Under the pieces are notes generated by a model. It worked only from the letters and a program-made list of their open reading frames with translations, searched no databases and was not told the origin of the DNA. A stretch of 25,008 bases of DNA, from contig JBPCRE010000219.1 in NCBI GenBank assembly GCA_050997195.1, forward strand, positions 1-25,008, read 5' to 3'. This document shows positions 15,783 to 23,228 of the stretch, in pieces; position 1 is the first letter of the stretch; every line of letters starts with the position of its first letter. Position numbers and translations under genes: made by a program. The stretch comes from JACCZP01 sp050997195 (GTDB taxonomy: Bacteria > Actinomycetota > Thermoleophilia > Solirubrobacterales > Thermoleophilaceae).

Positions 15783-15913
15783 GGCCTACGGGGTTAGCTG
15801 ACGGGCTCGCACAGAAAGAGCTGCGCTACGCCACCGTGGTGGCGATTCGCCCCTGGCCTTGGGCCTGGATGTGGGTCCCCCGCGCCCCGCCTCCCGAGCG
15901 GGGCCTCGGCGTT
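15783..15913 (-). promoter_or_regulatory. c-di-AMP riboswitch (ydaO/yuaA class), second copy
   Basis: The minus strand contains CGCCGA, GGGGGACCCA, GGGGCGAATCG, AGCTCTTTCTGTGCGAGCCCG and GTCAGCTAACCCCGTAGGCC in order, the same conserved blocks as the copy at 2515-2626 but with different variable stems. The aptamer ends about 16 nt before the ATG of the Pro/Ala-rich membrane protein, so control of translation is likely. A TAGGTT hexamer at 15924-15929 just upstream is a fitting -10 box. Confidence 0.92.
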
Positions 15914-15923
15914 GTGGGCGCGA

Positions 15924-15929
15924 AACCTA
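15924..15929 (-). promoter_or_regulatory. -10 box ahead of second c-di-AMP riboswitch
   Basis: TAGGTT on the minus strand lies about 10-15 nt before the 5' side of the aptamer. The corresponding -35 region is weak. The hexamer is identical to those proposed for the cupin and lexA genes. Confidence 0.45.
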
Positions 15930-16048
15930 GCAGGGGCATCGGACGGATTGACCGCCGATATGGACGCTCTTCTCCGCAGTTTGCGCGAAGCCCGCGCGGG
16001 TCGGTCGAAGGGGCCTCGAGAGGCCGGAGAAGCCGGGTAGGCCAGCGG

Positions 16049-16543
16049 TCAGCGGCCGGCGACGCGGGCTACGTAGGCGGCCACCAGCTCGGCGTCCTCG
16101 CCCTCGAGCAGCCCGGCGGGCATCCTCAGATCCCCGGAGCCGCCGTTGGCGATGGCGGCGAGCACGCGCTGCTCGCTGAGCCGGCCGAGCCCGTCGAGCA
16201 CCGGGCCGGTGGCGCCGCGGGCGTTGCTGGCCCGCAGAGAGTGGCAGGAGGCACAGTTCTGGCCGAAGAGCTGCTGGCCCTGGCGCAGCTCCGGCGTGAG
16301 CTCCTCGTCGGCCAGCGCTCCGGACGAGCCAACGGACCCGGAGCGTCCCGCGATCACCGCGGCCGGAACGGCGAGCCCGAAGCCGATGAACACCACGGGC
16401 AGCAGCACCCCCAAACCTCCGCTCATGACTCCGCTCGGACGGCTCGGGCCCCGCCGGGGGCGCCGCGCGCCGCCGCCGAAGGCCACGGCGAGCACGGCGA
16501 TGCCGATGACCACGAACGGGGTGATGAGGATGGCGGTGCTCAC
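16049..16543 (-). CDS. membrane-anchored c-type cytochrome
   Basis: This 164-residue protein has two hydrophobic segments (residues about 4-22 and 43-65) followed by one cytochrome c domain. Heme attachment is NCASCH (Cys97, Cys100, His101), and the likely axial Met is Met141 in LRMPAGLL. The domain should face the outside of the cell and carry one electron in a respiratory chain or to an oxidase. The basic loop ARRPRRGPSRP lies between the two segments, suggesting it is cytoplasmic. GTG 16543 is used, with TACGAT 9 nt upstream, so the leader is nearly absent. Neighbours (a sigma factor and the riboswitch-controlled gene) do not reveal its partner complex. Confidence 0.88.
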   Translation of the reverse strand: MSTAILITPFVVIGIAVLAVAFGGGARRPRRGPSRPSGVMSGGLGVLLPVVFIGFGLAVPAAVIAGRSGSVGSSGALADEELTPELRQGQQLFGQNCASCHSLRASNARGATGPVLDGLGRLSEQRVLAAIANGGSGDLRMPAGLLEGEDAELVAAYVARVAGR

Positions 16544-16552
16544 GGGCGCCGC

Positions 16553-16558
16553 ATCGTA
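16553..16558 (-). promoter_or_regulatory. -10 box for cytochrome c gene
   Basis: TACGAT on the minus strand is 9 nt before the GTG at 16543, predicting a leader of about 2-3 nt. It is the same hexamer as that proposed for the sensor/exporter operon. Confidence 0.45.
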
Positions 16559-16626
16559 TTGGAGCGCGGAGGCGCGAGTGCGCCCGTTCTTTGACTCCGA
16601 CTCGTCGAGAGAGGCCGGATCCAGGA

Positions 16627-17673
16627 TCAGGCGGGGAGGGCCTGGAGCTCGCGCTCCTCGGCCAGCTTGCGCAGCGCGCGCCGCTCGAGCTTGCGGACGC
16701 CCTCCGCCGAGAGGCCGGTGTGCTTGGCCACCTCCCTGAGCGGCAGCGGCTCCCCGCCACGAAGACCGAAGCGAAGCTCGATGACCTGGCGCGCGGAGTC
16801 GTCGAGGCGCTCGAGCGCACGGTAGATCGACTGCTCCTCGAGCTCTATCTCGACCTGCTCCACCGGCCCCGGCCCGTCGGCGGGCAGCAGGGAGCCGAGC
16901 TCGGCGTCGCCGTCAGCGCCCACCGGCGTCTCGAGGGACACGGGCACCCGCTCGGCCGAGCGCAGCTCCTCGAGCTGCTCGAGATCCACTCCGAGGCGCG
17001 AGGCGATCTCCGCCGGCGTGGGGTCCCGTCCGAGCTCGGACGCAAGCGATCGCTCCACCGAGCGCAGCTTGGTGAGCTCCTGACCGATGTGCACGGGAAG
17101 GCGGATGGTGCGCGAGTGGTGCTGAAGACCCCGCTGCATCGACTGGCGTATCCACCAGGTGGCGTAGGTCGAGAACTTGAAGCCGCGACGGTAGTCGAAC
17201 TTCTCGACCGCGCGGATCAGTCCCAGGATCCCCTCCTGGATGAGGTCGAGGAAGGGAAGTCCGAGCCCGCGGTAGCGCTTGGCGTTCGCCACCACGAGCC
17301 GAAGGTTCGACTCGATCATGCGCTCCTTGGCCGTCTGGTCCCCACGCTCGATGCGCTTGGCCAGGAACACCTCCTCGGGAGCGGTGAGCAGGGGGCGCTG
17401 AGCGATGTCTCGGAGAAAGAGCTGCAGCGAGTCGCTCGGACCCTCGCTGGCGGCGATCGGCGCCGCGGCCTCCTTGGGCGGCGCCTCCTCCGAGAGCTCG
17501 ATGCCGCGGCGCTCGGCCTCGGCGTGGATGGCCTCGGCGGCCCCCTCGTCGAGCTCGAGCTCCTCGACCGCGCTGGTGACCGCAGCGTAGGCGAGCACGC
17601 CCGTCTCCTCCGCCTGGCGCAGGAGAGGCTCGACGGCGGCCACGGGGGTCTGAGTGTCAGTGGGGGCGGACAA
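16627..17673 (-). CDS. sigma-70 family RNA polymerase sigma factor (group 1/2)
   Basis: Starting at TTG 17673 gives 348 residues; the frame is open to 17712 if an upstream ATG is used. Regions seen: 1.2 (SLQLFLRDIAQRPLLTAPEEVFLAKRIERGD), 2.1-2.4 (ESNLRLVVANAKRYRGLGLPFLDLIQEG, GFKFSTYATWWIRQSMQRGL), region 3, and region 4 (ALERLDDSARQVIELRFGL, LREVAKHTGLSAEGVRKLERRALRKL). This is a primary-type sigma fold, but the recognition helix of region 4.2 reads SAEGVRKLE where housekeeping sigma has TRERIRQIE, and region 2.4 is also altered. It is therefore probably an alternative group 2 factor, not the main RpoD. The TTG is favoured by TACGCT 11 nt upstream; the exact start is uncertain. Confidence 0.9.
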   Translation of the reverse strand: MSAPTDTQTPVAAVEPLLRQAEETGVLAYAAVTSAVEELELDEGAAEAIHAEAERRGIELSEEAPPKEAAAPIAASEGPSDSLQLFLRDIAQRPLLTAPEEVFLAKRIERGDQTAKERMIESNLRLVVANAKRYRGLGLPFLDLIQEGILGLIRAVEKFDYRRGFKFSTYATWWIRQSMQRGLQHHSRTIRLPVHIGQELTKLRSVERSLASELGRDPTPAEIASRLGVDLEQLEELRSAERVPVSLETPVGADGDAELGSLLPADGPGPVEQVEIELEEQSIYRALERLDDSARQVIELRFGLRGGEPLPLREVAKHTGLSAEGVRKLERRALRKLAEERELQALPA

Positions 17674-17724
17674 GGTGGTAGGCCAGCGTAGCGCCGCGTC
17701 AGGCGGCTTCAAGGAAGGAGGGGC

Positions 17725-18540
17725 TCACGTGGCCAAACGTTCGGCGCCGGAGTAGACGTTGAAAGAGGCGTCGCGGACGAAGCCGCAGAGCAGTAATCCC
17801 CGCTCACGGGCCAGATCGACGGCGAGCGACGAGGGCGCTCCCACGGCCACGAGCCCGGCGAGCCCGGCGAGGCTCGCCTTCTGCACGAGCTCGAAGGAGG
17901 CGCGTCCGCTCAGGCACGCGAACACACCGGGGAGCGGATAGCGCCCGGCGAGGAGCATGGCTCCGAGAGCCTTGTCCATCGCGTTGTGGCGGCCCACGTC
18001 CTCCCGAACGACCAGGAGCTCGCCCCCGGATTCGAAGAGCGCGGTGGCGTGGAGCCCCCCGGTGCGGGCGAAGGCCACCTGCTCGGCCCGGGCCCGGGGC
18101 GGCGCGGCGAGCACTGTCTCCGGCGCGAGCACCCCGGGGGTGGCCCGTGACTCCGGTGCCTCCTGACGCACGAACTCGAGCGCCCCCTTCCCGCACACGC
18201 CGCAGGAGGAGGTCAGGTAGAACCGGCGCTCTTCAGCGGCCGGATCGCGACGCAGCCCGGCTCGGGTGCGAACCTCGACCACGTTGGCCGCGAAGGCCGC
18301 GGTGAGGCCCGCGGAGGCCACCTCGTCAGGGCCTCCGATGAGCCCCTCGCCGGCGAGAAAGCCCGCGGCCAGCTCCTCATCCTCGCCCGGCGTGCGCATG
18401 GTCACGGCGAGCGCCGCGCCGTCCACCCTTATCTCGAGCGGCTCCTCGACGGCTACCTCGTCGGCCACCTGCTCCAGGGCCTCCGGACCGAAGCGCTCGA
18501 TGAAGGCGCGGGCCACGTGGGGGTCGAACGCGGTGGCCAT
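17725..18540 (-). CDS. fdhD: formate dehydrogenase accessory sulfurtransferase FdhD
   Basis: This 271-residue protein is FdhD, which transfers sulfur from a cysteine desulfurase to the molybdenum bis-MGD cofactor of formate dehydrogenases. Seen: EEPLEIRVDG, TPGEDEELAAGFLAGEGLI, SSCGVCGKGALE with the essential Cys113 and Cys116, GGLHATALF, VREDVGRHNAMDKALGA, CLSGRASFELVQKA and CGFVRDASFNVYSG. Length is normal. The open frame extends far upstream, but ATG 18540 begins the conserved protein. No formate dehydrogenase or molybdopterin gene lies in the window, so its client must be encoded elsewhere. Confidence 0.95.
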   Translation of the reverse strand: MATAFDPHVARAFIERFGPEALEQVADEVAVEEPLEIRVDGAALAVTMRTPGEDEELAAGFLAGEGLIGGPDEVASAGLTAAFAANVVEVRTRAGLRRDPAAEERRFYLTSSCGVCGKGALEFVRQEAPESRATPGVLAPETVLAAPPRARAEQVAFARTGGLHATALFESGGELLVVREDVGRHNAMDKALGAMLLAGRYPLPGVFACLSGRASFELVQKASLAGLAGLVAVGAPSSLAVDLARERGLLLCGFVRDASFNVYSGAERLAT

Positions 18541-18584
18541 GCGTCGGCATTGTGGCCCACGCCTCCGGCGCGGTGGTGGAGCGC

Positions 18585-20385
18585 TTAGGAGCGGATACGC
18601 ACTGCGCGGGTGGCGATCTTCACGTTTCCGAACGAGTCCCTGGCCTGCACGGTGAGCCGCGCGCCCACCGAGCGGCGCCCGCGCATGCGTCGCCGGGCCG
18701 AGCTGAGCAGCCTCAGAGTGAGCACCTTCTCTCCGGGCGAGGTGAAGGTCGCCCTGCCCAGAGCGAGCGTGACCGAGCGCGGGTTCGGCGCGGATCCCCG
18801 AGGCCCGGCCGTCCGCAGGAGCTCGTTGGTCCGGAGGGCGACGACCACGGTGCCCGGCTCGTCGACCCGCACGCGAACTCGGAGGCCTCCCCGCAGAAAC
18901 GTCGAGAGGAGGATCGAGCGAGCGGCGCGGGCACTGAGCCCGGGCGGCCGGACGTCGCGCTCCAGGAAGGGGAAGCCCACGGGGCTCGTACCCGTGTCCG
19001 GCGAGCCTCCGTTGCCGCTGCCGGAGGAGCCACCGTCGCCGCCCGACGAGCCGTCGCCGCCCGACGAGCCGTCTCCGCCATCCGAGCCGGTGCCTCCGCT
19101 CGGTGGTGGGGCGCAGATGCTGGCCCCCCGCGCGGCCCCGTGCGGCCGCCGGCAAGGCGGAACGGCCCGGTCACCTCGAAGGTGCGCCCGAGGGGAGCGT
19201 CCCCCAATCCGCGGCCGCGCTGGGAGGAGAAGTACATGCGCGTGCCCGAGGGATCGAAGATGACGCCGGCCAGCTCGGAGTCCTGGACGCCACCGGCGGT
19301 GGTGTCCGGCCCCGTGAGCTTCAGGAACCGCGCCACCTCCTGCTCCGGGGTGATGATCCCGATGTCGAAGTCGCCGCCGTCCTCACACACGTAGAGGTCG
19401 CCGGACGGGGAGACGGTGATGTTGTCGAGGCCGCTGAGCGGCGCGTCGGGAATGGCCTCCTTGTCGTAGAGAACGGCAAGCGTCTTGGTCGCCGTGTCGT
19501 AGGTGCGGATCTTGTTGTCGCCCTTCGTCGAGAAGTAGACGACGCCGGTATCGAACCAGATGCCCTCGCCGCCGTCGAAGGTGGTCGTGCCCTGGACCTG
19601 CCTGCGAGTCGGGGTGGCGACCGTAATCGTGCTCGGGAAGGGAAGAGGGACCGCCGCTGGGCTGGGCACCGCCGCCCACGTGACCGATCCACCATCGCGC
19701 CCGCCGTCCACGATCGCGACCTCGAGCAGCCCGTCGGTGAGATCGGGATAGTTGGTGGGAGTGAACCGGTAGAAGGCGCCGTCCTCCTCGTCCTCGGTCA
19801 TGTACAGGCGCTTGCCGTTCGGGTCGACGGACGGCCTCGTGCTTGAAGGTGCCCATCGCGGGTCGCGCGAACCCCTGGCTCGCGGTGAGGGGCGTGCACT
19901 CCCACACCAGGCTGTTCTCCGCCTCCTCGCAGGAGAGCCACTTGCCCTCGGGCGTCGGCCCGCCGGCGCAGTTGCGCTGCGTGCCGGCGAGGATCCGGTA
20001 GGCGTCGACGATGGTGCCGTCCGTGTCGAAGCGAATCGCCGAGGAGCCGCCGTCCGGGGGCAGCGACTCGGAGTTCGAGACGAGGACGAATCCGCCGTTC
20101 TCGGTCGCGAAGGTGGCCTGCCCGTCGGGAAAGACGTGCCACCGATACGCCGTTCCCTCGACGAGCTCACGACTCCTGGCGACGACCCTCGAGGTGAAGC
20201 CATCCGGCAGCATCAGGCCGTTGCAGTCCGGCGGGTTGAGTGCGCCGTACGGGCTGGGTCCCACCCTCAGGGTCTCGGCGGCCAGGGCGCCCTTCTCAGA
20301 AGGAGGGTCCGAAGGCCAGCGCGCCCGCGGCGAGCGCCGATGAGCCCAGGAGTTGGCGGCGGCTGATGACGCGGGGGGCCTGCAC
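18585..20385 (-). pseudogene. DUF839/PhoX-like Tat-exported protein, broken by three single-base indels
   Basis: Joined across frames this would be a secreted DUF839 (PhoX-type phosphatase-like) protein of about 600 residues. It starts at GTG 20385 with a twin-arginine signal (ISRRQLLGSSALAAGALAFG), then LPDGFTSRVVARS, NGGFVLVSNSES, WLSCEEAENSLVWE, FKHEAV, GKRLYMTEDEEDGAFYRF, GLDNITVSPSGDLYVCEDGG, TFEVTGPF, a Gly/Ser/Asp linker and a C-terminal beta-sandwich-like domain ending at 18585. The frame is lost three times: an extra base near 20296 (creating TGA right after FGPSF), an extra base near 19829-19834, and a missing base in a run of six C at 19124-19129. The coding content between breaks is intact and conserved. 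It is either a very recent pseudogene or a place of base-calling error; I cannot decide between them. Confidence 0.75.
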
Positions 20386-20430
20386 GGCAGGCGGCGGGTC
20401 GAGGTTAATAGGGGGTCAATGGCCTCTCGG

Positions 20431-20463
20431 GAATAGAAAGGGCCCCGCCCGTAGGCGGAGCCC
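20431..20463 (-). terminator. rho-independent terminator of rnpB
   Basis: On the minus strand a 10-bp stem (GGGCTCCGCC with GGCGGGGCCC, one G-U pair) closes a TACG tetraloop and is followed by TTTCTATT. It directly follows the 3' end of the RNase P RNA. This is the clearest intrinsic terminator in the window. Confidence 0.85.
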
Positions 20464-20871
20464 TCCCCGTAGCTGGCCGGTAAGCCGGATCCTGTCGTGA
20501 GCAACCATCCATCTGCCCCGGCACCTCGAAGGGCGCGGGGCGGGCCAGAGGCCCTGCGGCCGACCTGGGACTCGGCGGGCAGCGTCAACGTCCCTGCTTG
20601 GCCTTGCACCGGGTGGGGTTTGCCTGGCCGGCGTGTCGCCACGCCGCCGGTGCGCTCTTACCGCACCATTTCACCCTTGCCGGCGGCGGACCCCTTCGAT
20701 GGTCCCCCCGGGGGTGGACCATCGGGCCCGTCGCTTGGGCGGTGTGTTTTCTGTGGCACTTTCCCGCGGGTTTCCCCGGGTCGGGTTCCCGACCACCCTG
20801 CCCTGCGGTGTCCGGACTTTCCTCGAGAGGCCGGTTTTCTCTCCGGCCTCCCGCGGCTGCTTGGCCAGCAC
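20464..20871 (-). ncRNA. rnpB: RNase P RNA (type A)
   Basis: The minus strand carries the universal core of bacterial RNase P RNA, the ribozyme that matures tRNA 5' ends: GAGGAAAGTCCGGACACC near the 5' end, CAGGGTGGTCGGGAACCCG, AGTGCCACAGAAAAC, the GGGTGAAATGGTGCGGTAAGA block, and the closing GGATCCGGCTTACCGGCCAGC. P1 pairs GCTGGCC near the 5' end with GGCCAGC near the 3' end. A TACGCT box at 20877-20882 sits about 6 nt before the proposed start. The length of about 408 nt is normal. Ends are set from P1 and the promoter and may be off by several bases. Open frames crossing this region are not genes. Confidence 0.95.
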
Positions 20872-20876
20872 CACGG

Positions 20877-20882
20877 AGCGTA
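20877..20882 (-). promoter_or_regulatory. -10 box of rnpB
   Basis: TACGCT on the minus strand is positioned so that transcription would begin about 6-7 nt downstream, at the first base of the P1 helix. The -35 region is weak. Confidence 0.45.
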
Positions 20883-20953
20883 GGGGCGAGTGGGCTGAAG
20901 GACCAGCGCAAACCGTCCTCGGCCTCGTGCCCCGGCGCAACGGGGTCGATTCC

Positions 20954-21217
20954 TCAGGAGAGCGTCGAGCCGCAGTCCCGGCAGCGCCCCACGCGGTCGC
21001 CCCACGTCATCGGCCCCTGGCACAACGCGCACTCGGCCGCTCCGCCCGAGCGCAGAGTCTCCACAGCCCCGGAGAGTCGCTCCCCCAGCGTGCTCGCGGG
21101 GCCAGGACGGCACTCGGCGCGACCGCGTCGGTGCCGAACGGGCTCCGAGGCGCGCGGGGCCTCGAGCGGCATCTGCCCCAGGACCCCGCGCCGCGGCGGC
21201 GGCGCCAGCCGGCTCAC
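20954..21217 (-). CDS. small zinc-ribbon-like protein coupled to lexA
   Basis: I do not recognise this 87-residue protein. It begins at GTG 21217, which overlaps the lexA TGA as GTGA, so it should be translated by ribosomes finishing LexA. The N-terminal 50 residues are basic and Pro/Arg-rich without clear structure. A short helix (LGERLSGAVETLRS) follows, and then a two-knuckle metal site CALCQ...CRDC (Cys-x2-Cys, 12 residues, Cys-x2-Cys) ends the protein. Such zinc ribbons bind nucleic acid or protein. Through lexA it should be induced by DNA damage. It ends 82 bases before rnpB. The reading frame and coupling are convincing; the function is unknown. Confidence 0.7.
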   Translation of the reverse strand: MSRLAPPPRRGVLGQMPLEAPRASEPVRHRRGRAECRPGPASTLGERLSGAVETLRSGGAAECALCQGPMTWGDRVGRCRDCGSTLS

Positions 21218-21822
21218 GAGACCCTCCGGCACACGCCCACCACGCGGCCGAGCACCTGAACGTCGCGCGAGCGGATGGGCTCCATGGCGGGGTTCTCCGG
21301 CTGCAGCCGAATGTGGTCGGGCTCGCGGAAGAAGCGCTTCACCGTGGCCTCGTCCTCGAGGAGGGCCACGACGATCTCGCCATTCTGCGCGCTGTCCTGG
21401 CGGTGCACGACGACGTAGTCGCCCTCGAGGATGCCCGCGTCGCGCATCGACTCCCCCGAGACCCGCAGGACGAACTCCCCCTCCTCCCCGCCCGCGATGG
21501 CCGGCACCTCGACCCACTCGTCGATGTGCTCCTCGGCGAGCACCGGCTGCCCCGCAGCCACCCGGCCGACGAGCGGGAGGCGTTCGGGCCCCGCGACGGC
21601 CCTCTTGGCCTTGTCGACGATGACCTCGATCGCCCGCGGCTTGGTGGGATCGCGGCGCAGCAGCCCGACCTTCTCCAGATTGGCGAGGTGCGCGTGCACC
21701 GTCGAGGACGAGGTGAGGCCGATGGCCCGCCCGATGTCGCGCACCGTCGGCGGGTAGCCGTGGCTGGCCGAGTACCGCTTGATGAACTCGAATATCTCCG
21801 CTTGGCGCTTGGTGAGGTTCAC
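21214..21822 (-). CDS. lexA: SOS repressor LexA
   Basis: This 202-residue LexA has an N-terminal winged helix (LTKRQAEIFEFIKRYSASHGYPPTVRDIGRAIGL, SSTVHAHLANLEKVGLLRRD) and a C-terminal S24 self-cleavage domain. VAAGQPVLAEE gives the Ala-Gly scissile bond, RVSGESMRDAGILEGD the catalytic Ser, and VVALLEDEATVKRFFRE the catalytic Lys. RecA filaments trigger self-cleavage and derepression of SOS genes. The GTG start at 21822 has AGGGAG about 8 nt upstream. A perfect SOS box lies 47 bases before it, so the gene is autoregulated. A small zinc-ribbon gene overlaps its stop codon. Confidence 0.97.
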   Translation of the reverse strand: MNLTKRQAEIFEFIKRYSASHGYPPTVRDIGRAIGLTSSSTVHAHLANLEKVGLLRRDPTKPRAIEVIVDKAKRAVAGPERLPLVGRVAAGQPVLAEEHIDEWVEVPAIAGGEEGEFVLRVSGESMRDAGILEGDYVVVHRQDSAQNGEIVVALLEDEATVKRFFREPDHIRLQPENPAMEPIRSRDVQVLGRVVGVCRRVS

Positions 21823-21868
21823 GGGGCGTTCTCCCTGCTCCGGCCGAGCATCGCCGGAGCCGTTGAAA

Positions 21869-21882
21869 CGAACATGTGTTCG
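21869..21882 (-). promoter_or_regulatory. SOS box (LexA operator) of lexA
   Basis: CGAACATGTGTTCG matches the actinobacterial/Gram-positive LexA consensus CGAAC-N4-GTTCG perfectly, and the flanking A and T extend the symmetry. It overlaps the expected transcription start just downstream of the TAGGTT -10 box, an ideal place for repression. Confidence 0.95.
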
Positions 21883-21885
21883 TGG

Positions 21886-21891
21886 AACCTA
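21886..21891 (-). promoter_or_regulatory. -10 box of lexA
   Basis: TAGGTT on the minus strand is followed after 3 nt by the SOS box, so the start point would fall within the operator. The resulting leader of about 55 nt includes a Shine-Dalgarno sequence. Confidence 0.5.
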
Positions 21892-21942
21892 GCGGAGGAT
21901 CCGGCGGAATGCCCACGGCTCGGGACGCCGGTGCGCCGCTTC

Positions 21943-21948
21943 TATACT
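21943..21948 (+). promoter_or_regulatory. -10 box of tRNA-Leu
   Basis: TATACT lies 13 nt before the tRNA 5' end and is a near-consensus -10 in very GC-rich surroundings. The -35 region is not clear. Confidence 0.55.
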
Positions 21949-21961
21949 TCGCCGCCCGCAC

Positions 21962-22047
<86 letters not shown>

Positions 22048-22054
22048 CTCGGAA

Positions 22055-22072
22055 GGCAGCGAGCGCGCTGCC
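22055..22072 (+). terminator. hairpin after tRNA-Leu, possible terminator
   Basis: GGCAGC and GCTGCC form a 6-bp stem with a 6-nt loop, beginning 8 nt after the tRNA. There is no T-tract, so it may be a processing or partial termination signal only. Confidence 0.3.
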
Positions 22073-22112
22073 GGCGACGGAGCGGTCCTCGCCGCATGAG
22101 AGGATGCCGCCC

Positions 22113-23129
22113 GTGGCACGGCGGCCCCTGAGCATCCCGGACCCTCTCGGCACCGTGATGGAGTTGGCCGAGCCCCTCGGTCGCCTTTCCACCCGCGCCT
22201 GGCCCCTGCGCGCCTTCCTCGGCGGCGGGGGTTCGACGCTCGAGCGTCCGCGGCCCTCGCCTCCACCCGGACACGTGGAGCGCGTGCCCGGCTCGGGGGA
22301 TCTCTTCTACCGCGACACGGGACCGCCCCGGGGGGCGACCCGAGGCACCATCCTCCTCCTCCACGGTTGGATGGTGCCCTCCGACCCGCACTGGTTCGCC
22401 ACGTGGTCGGTGCTCGAGGACGCCGGATGGCGGGTCATCGCCCTCGACGCCCGCGGACACGGGCGCGGCCTCCGCGAGGCGGAGCCCTTCCGCCTCACCG
22501 ACTGCGCCGACGATGCGGGAGCGCTGCTGCGCCATCTCGAGCCCGGCCCCACCATCGTCGTGGGCTACTCGATGGGGGGCGCCATCGCCCAGCTCCTCGC
22601 TCGCGATCACCCCGAGCTCCTGGCCGGAGCCGTGTTCTGCGCCACCGCGGCGGAGTTCCAGACGAGCGTGGTGATGCGCGCCGTGTGGTCGGGCATGGGG
22701 CTGTGGCAGCTCTACCTGCGGATCGCTCCGCAGTGGGCGTGGGAGGCGTGGGTGCAGATGCTGGCCCAGGGCGACCGGCGAACGGCCGCCTGGGTGGTCG
22801 GCGAGCTTCGGCGCGGGGCGGCCTGGGACATCGCCGAGGCCGGTCGCGAGATCGGGCGCTTCGACTCGCGCAGATGGATCGGGCGGCTCGAGGTGCCCGC
22901 GGAGGTGGTGCTCACCAGCGTCGACTTCCTCGTTCCCCCGGCGCGCCAGCGCGATCTCGCCCGTCGCGTGGGCGTGTCCCCGGTCGAGCTTCGCTCGGAC
23001 CATCTCGCGCCCGCGAGCACGCCGCGACGCTTCCACGCCGCCCTGCTCGAGGCGCTCGATCGGGTGGGCGGCGCCGAGCTGGGCGACGCCGCCACGCGGG
23101 CCACCGCGCGCACCGGCGCCGCGTCCTGA
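22113..23129 (+). CDS. alpha/beta hydrolase
   Basis: Starting at GTG 22113 gives 338 residues of an alpha/beta-hydrolase fold. Seen: LLLHGWM (oxyanion strand), ALDARGHGRG, nucleophile elbow GYSMGG with Ser, an acid candidate in LTSVDFLVPP, and the catalytic His in RSDHLAPAS. The N-terminal 60 residues precede the fold and are Pro/Gly-rich. The lid region is rich in Trp (WSGMGLWQLYLRIAPQWAWEAW), suggesting a hydrophobic ester or lipid-like substrate. GAGAGG lies 9 nt before this GTG; ATG 22104 is an alternative. The open frame begins inside the tRNA, which cannot be its real start. The specific substrate is unknown. Confidence 0.88.
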   Translation: MARRPLSIPDPLGTVMELAEPLGRLSTRAWPLRAFLGGGGSTLERPRPSPPPGHVERVPGSGDLFYRDTGPPRGATRGTILLLHGWMVPSDPHWFATWSVLEDAGWRVIALDARGHGRGLREAEPFRLTDCADDAGALLRHLEPGPTIVVGYSMGGAIAQLLARDHPELLAGAVFCATAAEFQTSVVMRAVWSGMGLWQLYLRIAPQWAWEAWVQMLAQGDRRTAAWVVGELRRGAAWDIAEAGREIGRFDSRRWIGRLEVPAEVVLTSVDFLVPPARQRDLARRVGVSPVELRSDHLAPASTPRRFHAALLEALDRVGGAELGDAATRATARTGAAS

Positions 23130-23211
23130 ACCTGGATCCACCCAGCCTTCAGGCGCGGCCGAAGCAGGCGTCCCTCTCGCGGCAGGGGCCGAGGGGCCGC
23201 CGACGGAGCGA

Positions 23212-23217
23212 TAGCCT
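23212..23217 (+). promoter_or_regulatory. -10 box for tldD
   Basis: TAGCCT lies 11 nt before the ATG at 23229, predicting a leader of only about 4-5 nt and no room for a Shine-Dalgarno sequence. Confidence 0.4.
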
Positions 23218-23228
23218 GCCGCGCCCTC

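Noticed and set aside
19026..19080. Short tandem repeat as CRISPR or VNTR
   Set aside because: It encodes the in-frame Gly-Asp-Gly-Ser-Ser-Gly linker of the DUF839 protein. There are no spacers, and no CRISPR-like pattern occurs elsewhere in the window.
18541..19155. Upstream in-frame extension of fdhD to 476 residues
   Set aside because: FdhD begins at ATG 18540 with family-typical length. The extra 200 residues are an out-of-frame reading of the DUF839 gene's Gly/Ser/Asp linker and C-terminal domain.
20597..21623. Plus-strand open frames over the rnpB and lexA region
   Set aside because: The DNA here is RNase P RNA and lexA on the minus strand. The translations show no domain.
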